In this document: piece after piece, positions 25,935 through 34,259 of the stretch
Layout of the letters: the number at the start of each line of letters is the position of its first letter
How positions within the stretch are numbered: the first letter of the stretch is position 1
Assembly (NCBI GenBank): GCA_013044385.1
Contig: JABEUN010000014.1
Location: 1 to 35,600, forward strand
Reading direction: 5' to 3'
From: Acidimicrobiaceae bacterium
Lineage (GTDB): Bacteria > Actinomycetota > Acidimicrobiia > Acidimicrobiales > Acidimicrobiaceae
Length of the DNA: 35,600 nucleotides
Notes under the pieces: generated by a model
Told to the model about the DNA's origin: nothing
The model's database searches: none
The model's input: only the letters and a program-made list of their open reading frames with translations
Position numbers and translations under genes: made by a program

Positions 25935-26534
25935 GTGAACTCTGGGGGTTTCGTCGAGCCATTGGTCGCAGAGTCATTCATGCGGGCACTTTCGGATCAC
26001 GACGGTATCACCCACGCCCACAGCAGCCGGGTCGGTGTCCTTGCGAGGACTTTGGGTTCACACTTGGGTATGTCCGGGGACGCACTGGATGAGCTGGGTC
26101 AGGCCGCGGAGTTACACGACTTGGGGAAACTAGTGATTCCACTGGCCATACTGCAGAAGGTTGACCCGCTGTCCGAGGTCGAACTCTCCTTGGTCAGGAG
26201 GCACTCCGATGTTGGTGCTGACATACTTCTTTCGGTCTCAAAAGACCAGGGCCGAATTGCTGAAGCGGTTCGCCATCATCACGAGTGGTTCAATGGACAG
26301 GGCTATCCTTCTTCGCTCTCGGGTGCACAGATTCCCAAGCTGTCACGGATAATCGCAGTAGTGGATGTATTTGATGCGATAACTCACCAGCGCCCCTATC
26401 GAAACGGCCACCTGACGTCGAGAGATGCAATGACGCATCTCGAGATGCGGTCAGGCGTACAGTTCGATCCCGAGGTAGTTGTGGCAATGTCAGAACTGAC
26501 CAGAGAGCTTGGGCTGATCGGGTCGAGCGTCTGA
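25935..26534 (+). CDS. HD-GYP domain phosphodiesterase
   Basis: A 199-aa protein made up almost wholly of an HD-GYP domain, the module that hydrolyses cyclic di-GMP. The metal and catalytic motifs are present: HAHSSRV, AAELHDLGKLVIP (HD at 61-62), RRHSDVGADIL, HHHEWFNGQGYPSSLSGAQIP (the GYP motif) and RIIAVVDVFDAITHQRPYR. There is no receiver, PAS or membrane region, so it is a bare cytosolic enzyme, or its partner is encoded elsewhere. GTG 25935 follows GGTGGAGG. It is convergent with the B12-binding regulator. Confidence 0.88.
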   Translation: MNSGGFVEPLVAESFMRALSDHDGITHAHSSRVGVLARTLGSHLGMSGDALDELGQAAELHDLGKLVIPLAILQKVDPLSEVELSLVRRHSDVGADILLSVSKDQGRIAEAVRHHHEWFNGQGYPSSLSGAQIPKLSRIIAVVDVFDAITHQRPYRNGHLTSRDAMTHLEMRSGVQFDPEVVVAMSELTRELGLIGSSV

Positions 26535-26565
26535 GTTAGCTGGAGGGATCTTTCAGCCGGCTGTC

Positions 26566-27324
26566 TCAGACTCTTCGAGAGGCGATGTCAGCTAGGGACC
26601 GCAGAGGGGTGCCCGGCCCTCCCATCATGACTCGAATGCCCGCTCGAGACACTAGGTCTTCGATCACCTCACCTTCTGGAAGAGCTGAAGGGTGGGTCAC
26701 ACTTATGACCACGAGGTCGGCTCCGACGTCGGTGACCAGCTTTAAGAAGTCCTTTGGGGGCACCTGAGTACCGAGGTGATGCACCTGCCATCTCAGACTG
26801 CGTAGAACAGCGGTTGCCATTGCGCTTGGTAGCGAGTGCTCATCGCCTGGTGGTGTACCTATCACCGCAACACCCCTAGGCCGCCCTCGTGGGTTCTGCA
26901 TAAGTGCTGCGAGGGTCCGTTCACAAATTGCCGAGGCACGGTGTTCTTCGGCGATAGTCAAACTGCCTTCGGCCCAGAATTCGCCGATCTGAAATAGGAC
27001 AGGACTAAAGAGGTATTCGCAGATGTCAACGACCTCTACGCCGCCTTCGAAAAGGCGGAGCACCATCGCACGGGCTTCGATCTCTTTACCGCTGAGGAGG
27101 AATTCACTGAATCGAGTCTGCTGATGTTCCCAGTTTCTGACTTGAGTCTTTGATGGCGGAGCAGTTGGGCGATTGCGCTCCTCGAGAAAGTTCACCACGT
27201 CCGCTTCATCAACCGAATAGGTGGTTCCTATCTTGTGGGCGCGCAACTCACCGGTCCTCACCCATCGATATGCGGTTTGATAATGTACTCCCAGGCGCTC
27301 AGCCGCCTCTTTTAATTCCACCAC
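26566..27324 (-). CDS. CarH/LitR-like B12-binding HTH regulator
   Basis: A 252-aa regulator. Residues 3-50 form an excisionase/MerR-type winged helix (LKEAAERLGVHYQTAYRWVRTGELRAHKIG); 70-145 form the helical B12-binding-2 bundle; 150-252 form the Rossmann-like cobalamin domain. The W-x9-EH motif of CarH photoreceptors, which caps adenosylcobalamin, is present as W117...E127-H128. The lower axial ligand is H163 in PPGDEHSLP, where the family has ExHxxG; here Pro replaces the final Gly. Probably a light- or B12-sensing repressor; known targets are carotenoid and photo-stress genes. Starts at tandem GTG codons. Targets are not visible here. Confidence 0.82.
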   Translation of the reverse strand: MVELKEAAERLGVHYQTAYRWVRTGELRAHKIGTTYSVDEADVVNFLEERNRPTAPPSKTQVRNWEHQQTRFSEFLLSGKEIEARAMVLRLFEGGVEVVDICEYLFSPVLFQIGEFWAEGSLTIAEEHRASAICERTLAALMQNPRGRPRGVAVIGTPPGDEHSLPSAMATAVLRSLRWQVHHLGTQVPPKDFLKLVTDVGADLVVISVTHPSALPEGEVIEDLVSRAGIRVMMGGPGTPLRSLADIASRRV

Positions 27325-27428
27325 TACAGGTTAGGCAGTCTTTACCCGGATTTTCTCACCACGTTGCAGCTGCGATAAGTCTCCTAGAATGGAGCGGCAT
27401 TATTCACGTTTGGACTGAGGTGTGTTAG

Positions 27429-29276
27429 TTGGCCGATGATGTCGCCAGGGTGCTTGATGCAACGGATATTGTCGCTCTGATATCTGAGCACGTATCTCTC
27501 AGGAGGAGTGGGCGGCGTTGGGTTGGTCTGTGTCCTTTTCACTCGGAGGATACCGCATCTTTTTCGGTCAATCAGGAGGACGGACTCTACTACTGCTTTG
27601 GATGTCAAGCGAAGGGCAATGCCCTAAGTTTCGTCCGCTCGATAGAGCACGTCGACTTTCTCGAGGCTTTACAGATCCTTGCAAACAGGGCGAATATCGA
27701 ACTTAGCCGTGATGGCGGATTCGACTCGAAATCGGCGGAAAAGAGGGGTCAGCTCCAGTCGCTTATGAAGAGGGCGGAGGAGTACTTCTATCGGATGCTT
27801 CGCGACGAACAAGAGGGTAAAGAGGCCAGAGACTATTTGAGTTTGAGGGGCATAACCACGCAGTCCTGGGACAAGTTCAGGATCGGGTGGGCTCCGACGG
27901 GTCAGAACCTGTTATCTAGGGCTCTGAAGGCCCCCGCAGACATCATGGTAGAGGCGGGACTCGGCTACCAGGACTCCTCTGGAAGACTGCGCGACCATCT
28001 GCAGGGAAGGATTGTGTTCCCGATTCGGGATACATCAGGTTCCGTGATCGGATTCGGGGGGAGGATTCTGCCATCGATCAGTGAGGCGCGCTCACCCGAC
28101 CAGGCCTCTTTACCGAAGTACAAGAACTCGCCCGAGACGCCGCTCTATTCCAAAAGGCGAGTACTCTACGCACTGGATTTGGCGAAGTCCGAGGTAGTGA
28201 ATCGTGGCGAGATAGTCGTTTGTGAGGGTTACACAGACGTCATAGCTATGTTTCAATCGGGGGTGACTAATGCGGTAGCAACCTGTGGAACGGCTCTGTC
28301 ACCTGAGCACTTCGAGCGCATCAAGAACTTTGCCAAGAGGGTGGTGCTTGCATTCGATGCCGACTCCGCCGGGCAGTCAGCGGCCGAGAGGCTATACCAG
28401 TTCGAGAGGAAGCATCAGCTCGAGCTGATGGTCGTAGATCTGCCTGGTGGAAAGGATCCAGGCGAACTCGGCGTAAGTGATCCAGACGCACTGGCCACAG
28501 CGGTCAGAGAGGCCCGACCATTTCTAATGTTCCGTATCGAAAGGGAGCTCGCCCGTGCCGATCTTTCCTCTAACGAGGGCAGAGCCACCGCAGCCGAGGC
28601 TGGTCTCCGGATGGTGGCAGAGCACCCGAGTCCTCTGGTTAGGTCCAACTACGTCCCCTTTATCGCGGATCGGACCGGGATGGATATCAAGGTTGTCGAG
28701 TCAAGATTGCGTGAAATCGGACGGGGTATCTCAGTTGGTGGACGAGGGGCAACGACATCCGAACAATCAAAGAGCTTAGGTTCGGCTCGCCACCGGTCAA
28801 ACAGGCCTGCCCACGAGGCGCTGCGGCTGCTCGTTGCTGATCCGGGCCTCTACTCGGAGTTTATAATTCCGGAGCTTTTTGACGAGGATGAGCAAGTGAT
28901 GTTGGCAAGACTGCTCCAGGAGGTGGAGAATACCAGAGAGGGTGCGATAATTGTGGAGGAGATAGGCGGCGAAGTAGCTCGCCTCTTCTTCGAGCTTGCA
29001 AGTGAGCAGAGAGAGGTTGATCCTTTGGACGTTGTCGCACGCCAGGTTGAGGTCGCCTCGTCCCGGAGGATACGTCTCCTTTCTAGTCGGCTGAGGTCGC
29101 CGTCGTTTCCTGTCTCTGGTCAGTCAGACTTGGTGCGCGAAGTTGGCGGCGCGAAGAAGTGGGTTGAGGAGCTTAGGGATCTCACAAGTAGAGACAGGGC
29201 AGCTGGCCAACTAATAGCATGGTTAAAGCAGAGTGACACCTATTCAGACGAACTCGGCCAAGAGAGTCGATTATGA
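27429..29276 (+). CDS. dnaG: DNA primase DnaG
   Basis: A 615-aa replication primase. The N-terminal CHC2 zinc domain has Cys35, His38, Cys56, Cys59 ([31 protein letters not shown]). The catalytic TOPRIM domain has [32 protein letters not shown] and GGKDPGEL. The C-terminal third is the helicase-binding/unknown-function region and is less conserved. TTG 27429 is preceded by GAGGTG. It overlaps sigA by ATGA, a compact version of the dnaG-rpoD macromolecular synthesis pair. Confidence 0.94.
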   Translation: MADDVARVLDATDIVALISEHVSLRRSGRRWVGLCPFHSEDTASFSVNQEDGLYYCFGCQAKGNALSFVRSIEHVDFLEALQILANRANIELSRDGGFDSKSAEKRGQLQSLMKRAEEYFYRMLRDEQEGKEARDYLSLRGITTQSWDKFRIGWAPTGQNLLSRALKAPADIMVEAGLGYQDSSGRLRDHLQGRIVFPIRDTSGSVIGFGGRILPSISEARSPDQASLPKYKNSPETPLYSKRRVLYALDLAKSEVVNRGEIVVCEGYTDVIAMFQSGVTNAVATCGTALSPEHFERIKNFAKRVVLAFDADSAGQSAAERLYQFERKHQLELMVVDLPGGKDPGELGVSDPDALATAVREARPFLMFRIERELARADLSSNEGRATAAEAGLRMVAEHPSPLVRSNYVPFIADRTGMDIKVVESRLREIGRGISVGGRGATTSEQSKSLGSARHRSNRPAHEALRLLVADPGLYSEFIIPELFDEDEQVMLARLLQEVENTREGAIIVEEIGGEVARLFFELASEQREVDPLDVVARQVEVASSRRIRLLSSRLRSPSFPVSGQSDLVREVGGAKKWVEELRDLTSRDRAAGQLIAWLKQSDTYSDELGQESRL

Positions 29277-30199
29277 CATATTCAGGAACAGACCGCTACT
29301 TCAATGACGACACGATTCGCTCCTATCTCAAGGAGATAGGAGAAACGTCGCTGCTCAGCGGTCCTGAAGAGGTAGAGCTCGCAAAAGCGATCGAGGCGGG
29401 TCTGGAGGCGAAGGAGCGTATAGCGGCTGGATCTGGTACTCCTTTGGACTCTGCAGTTGTCCGTGCTGGTGATGATGCACGGGAGCGGTTGACCAAGGCC
29501 AACCTAAGGCTCGTGGTCTCTATCGCAAAGAACTACCGTGGTCGGGGACTCAGCTTTTCTGATCTGATCCAGGAGGGGAACATCGGCCTGATGAGGGCCG
29601 TGGAGAAGTTCGACTACGCCAAGGGATTTCGGTTTTCGACCTATGCGACCTGGTGGATCCGCCAGGCGATCGTGAAGGGTCTCGGCGAACAGGTCAGGCC
29701 GATTCGTATGCCGGCGCACGCGGCCGAACTGCTGAATGAGATATACCGGGCACGACGTCAGCTGCTTCAAGAGCTCGAGCGTGAGCCAAGCCCGGAGGAA
29801 CTTGCCAGGATGGTGGGGGCCGACGTCCATAAGGTGAATGAGCTTTTGCAGCTCTCTCGCGACACGCTGTCGCTCGAAGCGCCAGCGGGATCGAGCTTCG
29901 ATTCACAGTCCTTAGGTGACACACTGAAGGACGAAGATTCCGAGGATCCATTCATGATGTTGGACCGGGAAGTTGTTTCATCGGTTGTGAACGATGCTTT
30001 GGGATTCCTGACCGACCGAGAACAGGAGATTATGCGTTACCGATTTGGGGTGGGTAGCGATAGGCCGCACTCCATCGATGAGACGAGCGAGCTTCATGAG
30101 ATCTCCAGAGAGCGTATCCGGCAGCTTGAACAGAAGGCGATCATGAGGCTCCGGGATCCACGCATCAACAAGGAACTCAAGGGTCTCTTAGAGGGCTGA
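29273..30199 (+). CDS. sigA: Principal sigma-70 factor (RpoD/SigA/HrdB type)
   Basis: A 308-aa sigma factor with region 1.2 ([32 protein letters not shown]), region 2 ([38 protein letters not shown] and [13 protein letters not shown]), region 3 ([35 protein letters not shown]) and region 4.2 ([20 protein letters not shown]). It lacks a long region 1.1, so it is short for a principal sigma factor and nearer to SigB/HrdB-like short forms. Being the only sigma gene linked to dnaG, it is still likely to be the housekeeping or a primary-like factor. Coupled to dnaG by a 4-base overlap. Confidence 0.9.
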   Translation: MTYSGTDRYFNDDTIRSYLKEIGETSLLSGPEEVELAKAIEAGLEAKERIAAGSGTPLDSAVVRAGDDARERLTKANLRLVVSIAKNYRGRGLSFSDLIQEGNIGLMRAVEKFDYAKGFRFSTYATWWIRQAIVKGLGEQVRPIRMPAHAAELLNEIYRARRQLLQELEREPSPEELARMVGADVHKVNELLQLSRDTLSLEAPAGSSFDSQSLGDTLKDEDSEDPFMMLDREVVSSVVNDALGFLTDREQEIMRYRFGVGSDRPHSIDETSELHEISRERIRQLEQKAIMRLRDPRINKELKGLLEG

Positions 30200-30244
30200 A
30201 AAGTGTCGGTCGATGTCGCTTGAGCGGCTAGCATCCTTTGAGAT

Positions 30245-30317
30245 TCCGGGGTAGCTCAATTGGCAGAGCACGCGACTGTTAATCGTGTGGTTGAGAGTTC
30301 GAGTCTCTCCCCCGGAG
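30245..30317 (+). tRNA. tRNA-Asn(GTT)
   Basis: It folds as a full cloverleaf: acceptor TCCGGGG/CCCCGGA (30245-30251, 30310-30316), D stem GCTC/GAGC, anticodon stem CGCGA/TCGTG (last pair G-U type wobble tolerated) with loop CTGTTAA and anticodon GTT at 30278-30280, T arm GAGAG-TTCGAGT-CTCTC, discriminator G. CCA is not encoded. Confidence 0.95.
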
Positions 30318-30356
30318 CTTTTGATTTTGCTGCTGCCTTTTTGGTTGTAGCACATC

Positions 30357-30430
<74 letters not shown>

Positions 30431-30681
30431 TATATATTTATGCTGGTGAAAACCAATTAAGTTATAGGGTTTGGATTTCCCTGACCTCGGAGAACCCGAC
30501 TTTACAAGTCTCCTGGGTATGCATGTGGGATCCGACCACCCTCTGGTTCTTGAGCCATGATTTTCAGTTATGCCCGAAATTTGGTCTACCAGAGTGGAGT
30601 TTAAAGCTCAACTCAGTGCTTGGAGTCATTTGTTGGCTCACTTACTCTGACTTATATGCGCGCGGGGTGGACAACTGATTC

Positions 30682-30743
30682 GTTCGTTAATATGGACGAA
30701 AATGGCACTCTATGCAATAAATATGGTAAAAGAGTTCGTTATT
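30682..30743 (+). promoter_or_regulatory. Candidate AbiEi operator repeats
   Basis: GTTCGTTAAT (30682-30691) and GTTCGTTATT (30734-30743) are near-identical direct repeats 52 bases apart, about five helical turns. The first also forms the inverted pair TTCGT/ACGAA across 8 bases. AbiEi antitoxins are known to repress their own operon by binding repeats upstream. That these are the sites is inference. Confidence 0.4.
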
Positions 30744-30746
30744 TGG

Positions 30747-30758
30747 TACACTATTGTC
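30747..30758 (+). promoter_or_regulatory. Probable leaderless promoter of abiEi
   Basis: TACACT (30747-30752) ends 6 bases before ATG 30759, with no ribosome binding site between them. The spacing is the same as at glyS and the GntR gene in this window. No clear -35. Confidence 0.45.
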
Positions 30759-31325
30759 ATGACGGCGCTGGATGTGCTCTTGGAAGTTGCTATTCAGCAA
30801 CACGGATATGTGACAGTAGGGGATGCTCGAAGAGTCGGAGTTGACCCTCAACGACTTCGGGCGCTTGCACTGCGGGGTCGCGCTGAGCAGCGAGCACGAG
30901 GTCTATACCGTATTTCCTTAGTGCCGCATCGCCCTCACGACGACTATGCTGAGGCAGTTCTTCTAGCTGGAGACCATGGTGTTCTCGCTGGCGAAGCTGC
31001 TCTTGACCTTTGGGACCTTGCTGACGTTAATCCACACCGGATCGAAGTCATAGTACCCCCGGGTCTGCGAATACGACGAATTCGAAAGGACGTCGTCTTC
31101 TTGAGGAGAGATATTCCAACAGACCAAATTGACGAAGTAGATGACATCCGGGTCGTCTCCCCTTTTCTCGCCATCGAGGTTGCCATGGACGAGGGTGTTG
31201 ACGGCAGCCTTATAGAGCAGGCCATTACAAAGGCCAGTCGGCGTGAACTAATAGGGACCCGTCGAGCGGCAAGGCTTTTGGCAGCTCTTGATGATAAGGA
31301 GAGGGGGCTAAGTGAGCGAAAGTGA
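30759..31325 (+). CDS. abiEi: AbiEi-type antitoxin (type IV toxin-antitoxin)
   Basis: A 188-aa protein with an N-terminal winged helix (ALDVLLEVAIQQHGYVTVGDARRVGVDPQRLRALALRGRAEQRARGLYRI, about 2-51), the hallmark of the AbiEi antitoxin family, then a C-terminal antitoxin part (GDHGVLAGEAALDLWDLADVNPHRIEVIVPPG...VVFLRRDIP...VSPFLAIEVAMDEG). In this family the N-terminus represses the operon while the C-terminus counters the toxin without a stable complex. ATG 30759 is chosen; earlier in-frame starts (30702) lie upstream of the -10 box. It overlaps abiEii by 14 bases in the order antitoxin-toxin. Confidence 0.85.
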   Translation: MTALDVLLEVAIQQHGYVTVGDARRVGVDPQRLRALALRGRAEQRARGLYRISLVPHRPHDDYAEAVLLAGDHGVLAGEAALDLWDLADVNPHRIEVIVPPGLRIRRIRKDVVFLRRDIPTDQIDEVDDIRVVSPFLAIEVAMDEGVDGSLIEQAITKASRRELIGTRRAARLLAALDDKERGLSERK

Positions 31326-32175
31326 TCGGATTCCAGGCGATAGACAGCACTTGGAACGACTAATTGATGTGTGGGCACGAGAAGGATCTGAACTCGGACA
31401 GAGTCGCTTGCGACGTCTTTTGGGATTTACGGCTATCGCGGCCATGCTTGACGGACTACCTGGAGAAGATGGCAGGGCAAGACTCGTCATTAAGGGTGGG
31501 GCAGGACTGCAGTTGCGTCTTGGCGCTCGGGCGCGTACTACCAGCGATCTTGATACCGCATTTCGCGGAGATATCATTGAAGCGCGTGATCTTCTTCGGT
31601 CTGCGCTTAAGAGAGGTTGGTCTGGGTTTGAGGGCGTGCTCTCTGACGAAGCAGAGATCACCCGCGCTGGCATAACTCCTCCGCCATGGAGGGGAAAGAT
31701 AAAGTTGGCGTACAATTCCAAACCCTTTTCGACTGTAGCATTCGAGATGTCGGCAGCTGAAGGCGCTAGCTTAGATTCCCCGGAATATCACAGGGTGGCG
31801 ATTTCCCTAACGCCGGTTCAATTGCCTGATCCTGGTAAGATTGCATTTCTGCCAGCAAGGTACCAGATTGCTCAAAAATTGCATGCGTGCACCGAGCCAC
31901 CCACAGACGGTCATCCGAACATTAGAGTCAGGGACCTTTACGACATTCTGTTGATCGCGGAATTAGTTGATTTGGAGGAGTATCCGGCTCTGTCAGCTGC
32001 TTGTAGGGAGATTTTTGAACTCCGAGGCAGGCATTCCTGGCCGCCGGTACTTTCAGAGCAGCCGTCGTGGCGAGAAACCTGGCGACGTCTTGCAGAGGAT
32101 GGGCAGGTCGAGTTGACATTTGACCGGGCATTTGCTGACGTCGTTGATTTGGTCGCGAGAATCGAGACGGCCTAG
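31312..32175 (+). CDS. abiEii: AbiEii-type nucleotidyltransferase toxin
   Basis: A 287-aa toxin of the DNA polymerase-beta-like nucleotidyltransferase fold. The four family motifs are recognisable: KGGAGLQLRLG with TTSDLD (motif I, catalytic acidic pair), FSTVAFEMS (motif II strand), ARYQIAQKLHACTEP (motif III Lys) and VRDLYDILLI (motif IV Asp). Toxins of this family act on tRNA acceptor ends or other targets to stop growth, giving phage abortive infection; the precise target here is unknown. The GTG start follows GGAGAGGGGG. The reading frame is intact, so the pair may be functional. Confidence 0.87.
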   Translation: MSESDRIPGDRQHLERLIDVWAREGSELGQSRLRRLLGFTAIAAMLDGLPGEDGRARLVIKGGAGLQLRLGARARTTSDLDTAFRGDIIEARDLLRSALKRGWSGFEGVLSDEAEITRAGITPPPWRGKIKLAYNSKPFSTVAFEMSAAEGASLDSPEYHRVAISLTPVQLPDPGKIAFLPARYQIAQKLHACTEPPTDGHPNIRVRDLYDILLIAELVDLEEYPALSAACREIFELRGRHSWPPVLSEQPSWRETWRRLAEDGQVELTFDRAFADVVDLVARIETA

Positions 32176-32487
32176 GCTTACCCAACTCGTCAGTGCGAGA
32201 ACACGACTACAACTATAAATATGATGGAGACGGCATTTCCGACTTGTTCTTACCTGAATGTGGGTCAAGAAGTTTCGATTGAGAGGTAGTTGACTTGCCG
32301 AATTTGCATCTCCTCGGGTGACTGATAAAGCAACCCTGTCCACCCAACAATCCACCCAACAAATGTGTCCGAATGCGTCCCATCCAGTCTCACTGGGTCG
32401 CAATGGTCTTTATATTGCGAAACCGGGAGCTGCAATTATGGGACAGGCTGCGCACTTTGACTACCAGTTCGGACACTTTCAAGCCAT
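32176..32487. other. Non-coding right arm of the island
   Basis: No gene is seen. It holds a tandem 12-base repeat (32339-32362) about 125 bases before the right att copy, and a short inverted repeat (TCGCAAT ... ATTGCGA, 32398-32423). This is the position where an integrase gene or its arm sites would be expected, but no integrase domain is visible in any frame. Confidence 0.4.
32339..32362. repeat. Tandem 12-base repeat near the right att copy
   Basis: TCCACCCAACAA is present twice head-to-tail (32339-32350 and 32351-32362). Paired short direct repeats 100-200 bases from an attachment core resemble arm-type integrase sites; the function is inferred from position only. Confidence 0.6.
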
Positions 32488-32530
32488 CTCATAATCCCTT
32501 GGTCGTGGGTTCGATCCCCACCGGGCCCAC
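32488..32530 (+). repeat. Direct repeat copy 2 (attR-like), orphan tRNA-Met 3' half
   Basis: Exact 43-base copy of 30388-30430. No 5' half of a tRNA precedes it. The next bases make ...GGGCCC-ACCA, i.e. a discriminator followed by an encoded CCA; copy 1 reads ACTA. This suggests that copy 2 is the original chromosomal 3' end. Confidence 0.9.
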
Positions 32531-32652
32531 CATTTACGCTGGTCATACTTCATGAAGTCCTAATTTGCAAACAGCGGCTGCTCGGAGAGACCCAACATTG
32601 CAACAATCATGGCCCAGAATCCGAGGAAAGAGTCGGTCTAGGAGGTCCGCTT

Positions 32653-32880
32653 CTATTCGGGCGATATCGATATTCGCTCGAAAACCCAGTCGGTGAGTGT
32701 TTCGATACTGACCTTGTTGTTTGCTATTGCTACCATCAGCTCGACGGTTTGGTCGCCGCCAGGGTCACCAATTGGCGGAACCCAAATATTACCGTTGCGC
32801 TCGACAAATTCCGTTCCCCCGAACGTTCTTTGGGATCCCTCCCTTTCTGTCTTCGATCGTGGGGCGCCCGAGGTTACCCA
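32653..32880 (-). pseudogene. C-terminal fragment of an unknown gene
   Basis: An open frame of 75 codons on the minus strand with no usable start, ending at TAG 32655-32653. The part NGNIWVPPIGDPGGDQTVELMVAIANNKVSIETLTDWVFERI reads like genuine protein sequence (alternating helix/loop, no low-complexity bias), not like a shadow frame. It is probably a gene tail cut by the arriving IS sequence near 32830-32860. I do not recognise the family. Confidence 0.35.
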
Positions 32881-32908
32881 TTATGACCAGTTGCTGGAGG
32901 TCCGCTGA
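32840..32908 (+). pseudogene. Remnant of IstA transposase (C-terminus)
   Basis: The plus-strand frame ending at TGA 32908 closes with RGAPEVTHYDQLLEVR, which resembles the usual C-terminal end of IstA transposases (a YDxLL motif). Its stop overlaps the ATG of istB in the TGATG pattern normal for istA-istB. The frame is open back to 32693, but upstream of about 32840 it no longer looks like IstA (no DDE region), so the transposase is lost. The left limit is approximate. Confidence 0.5.
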
Positions 32909-33675
32909 TGAAAAGCGACGCTGGGGCCCTGGCCTCCATTGATATAAGTGCACGCTCGCTGAGACTGCCGAGCGTTCGTAGAAGGGCCCAATCCCAAGCC
33001 GGCGAGGCCGAGCGAGACCATGCCACCTATCTCGAGTTCCGCGCCAACGTGCTGGCAGCAGAGTTCGACGATCGCGAGGAGCGCAGGCGCCAGCGCAGGA
33101 TATCAGCTGCAGGTTTCCCACGCTTGAAGTGCCTCAGCAACTTCGACCTGTACGCTGCTACAAATGTCAATGCCGCCACCATTGCGATGCTCAGCTCCGG
33201 CGGCTACTTGGAGCGGGGTGAGCCGGTGGTCATGCTCGGCGACTCGGGAACCGGCAAGAGCCACCTGCTGATAGTCCTCGGCCTAAAGGCCTGCGAACAA
33301 GGCCACTCGGTTCGCTACGTGACATGCGCGCAACTGGTAAACGAACTAGCCGAAGCCGCCGATAAGAGGCGCCTCTCCAAGCTCGTGGCGCGCTACGGAC
33401 GCGTAGACCTACTGTTGCTCGATGAACTGGGCTACGTGGCCCTAGATGCAAGAGGGGCCGAGCTTCTCTTTCAGATTCTCACCGAACGCGAGGAGAAGTC
33501 CTCGGTCACCACCGCTTCCAATCTGCCGTTCTCGGAGTGGGGCAAGGTCATAAGTGACGTTCGACTGGTAGCCGCCATTATCGACCGGCTCACATTCAAC
33601 GCGACGATCATCGAGACCGGCTCCGACAGCTATCGTCTTTGCGCTACCAAAGCCAAGCAGGCGCTAAAGTCCTGA
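32908..33675 (+). CDS. istB: IstB-like ATPase of an IS21-family element
   Basis: A 255-aa AAA+ helper protein of IS21-type transposition. It has an N-terminal helical part (AERDHATYLEFRANVLAAEFDDREERRRQRRI), Walker A VMLGDSGTGKSHLL near residue 112, Walker B VDLLLLDELGYV, and the sensor region TTASNLPFSEWGKV, then LTFNATIIETGSDSYRL. It is of full length and intact. IstB loads and directs IstA on target DNA; with istA reduced to a tail it cannot transpose this copy alone. The start overlaps the istA stop. Confidence 0.92.
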   Translation: MKSDAGALASIDISARSLRLPSVRRRAQSQAGEAERDHATYLEFRANVLAAEFDDREERRRQRRISAAGFPRLKCLSNFDLYAATNVNAATIAMLSSGGYLERGEPVVMLGDSGTGKSHLLIVLGLKACEQGHSVRYVTCAQLVNELAEAADKRRLSKLVARYGRVDLLLLDELGYVALDARGAELLFQILTEREEKSSVTTASNLPFSEWGKVISDVRLVAAIIDRLTFNATIIETGSDSYRLCATKAKQALKS

Positions 33676-34251
33676 CTATCGGATACGCTGGAGTCCGACA
33701 TTCGTCAGGGCGAGATTGAAGGCCTCTGGGTCGAAGCTGCCCCCAGCCCACACTAGGTAGTCCTCGTGCTCTTCGTGCGATACGTCGCCTATGGCTTCGA
33801 GGAAGTACTTGTAACCTGGCGTACCGCCCACGTCTTCGGGAGGGCAGGCGCGCTCGCCCCCGAGACAGACGGCGTGGAGCAGAGCTGAGTCTACCGATGA
33901 GATGTCTTCGAGCACAACGAGGTGCTCCCAGCCGTCGCCGTAGTCGTACCGATATAAGAAGGTGTCGCCGACGTCTAAGAGATTGGCGATCTTTATGCCG
34001 TCTTCGATGATATCGTCTGGGAAGTCACCCCAGTCGTCGATGCCGGACATCACGTAGCGCTTGTCCTTGATATCAAAGGCGTGAAGGTGCGAATCCTGCC
34101 AGCCCATCACCTCCTGAAGGACTCGGTGAAGCCGGGGAAGCGCAAACGAAGCCGGCACCAGGATCCGACGCCAGATTGGCGGGTCAACATCGAGCAGAGT
34201 GATCTTCAGCTGAAGCACAGTATTCGAGAGTTTCAGAGAGGGTCCGCCCAT
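33676..34251 (-). CDS. Plasmid pRiA4b ORF-3-like protein
   Basis: A 191-aa protein of the PRiA4_ORF3 family. Typical sequences: LQLKITLLDVDPPIWRRILVPASFALPRLHRVLQEVMGWQDSHLHAF, FLYRYDYGDGWEHLVVLED, GERACPPEDVGGTPGYKYFLEAI and WAGGSFDPEAFNLALTN. The biochemical role of the family is unknown; members are often plasmid- or mobile-element-borne. Its stop abuts the istB stop with no bases between (convergent). It lies between istB and an IS-end-like segment, so it may be a passenger of the element. Confidence 0.88.
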   Translation of the reverse strand: MGGPSLKLSNTVLQLKITLLDVDPPIWRRILVPASFALPRLHRVLQEVMGWQDSHLHAFDIKDKRYVMSGIDDWGDFPDDIIEDGIKIANLLDVGDTFLYRYDYGDGWEHLVVLEDISSVDSALLHAVCLGGERACPPEDVGGTPGYKYFLEAIGDVSHEEHEDYLVWAGGSFDPEAFNLALTNVGLQRIR

Positions 34252-34259
34252 CCCTTCAG

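Larger units (their letters stand above)
30431..30758. other. AT-rich leader region of the island
   Basis: No gene is visible between the tRNA and abiEi. The region is AT-rich, with one longer imperfect inverted repeat (CTCTGGT 30542-30548 and ACCAGAG further on, with a long loop). Its right end holds the probable abiE promoter and repeats described separately. Confidence 0.4.

Noticed and set aside
30620-30844. Plus-strand frame of 74 codons before abiEi
   Set aside because: It overlaps abiEi in another frame, has no start signal or domain, and covers the promoter region.
32053-32403. Minus-strand frame as possible integrase remnant
   Set aside because: It overlaps the abiEii 3' end and shows no Arg-His-Arg-Tyr signature of tyrosine recombinases, nor any serine recombinase motif.
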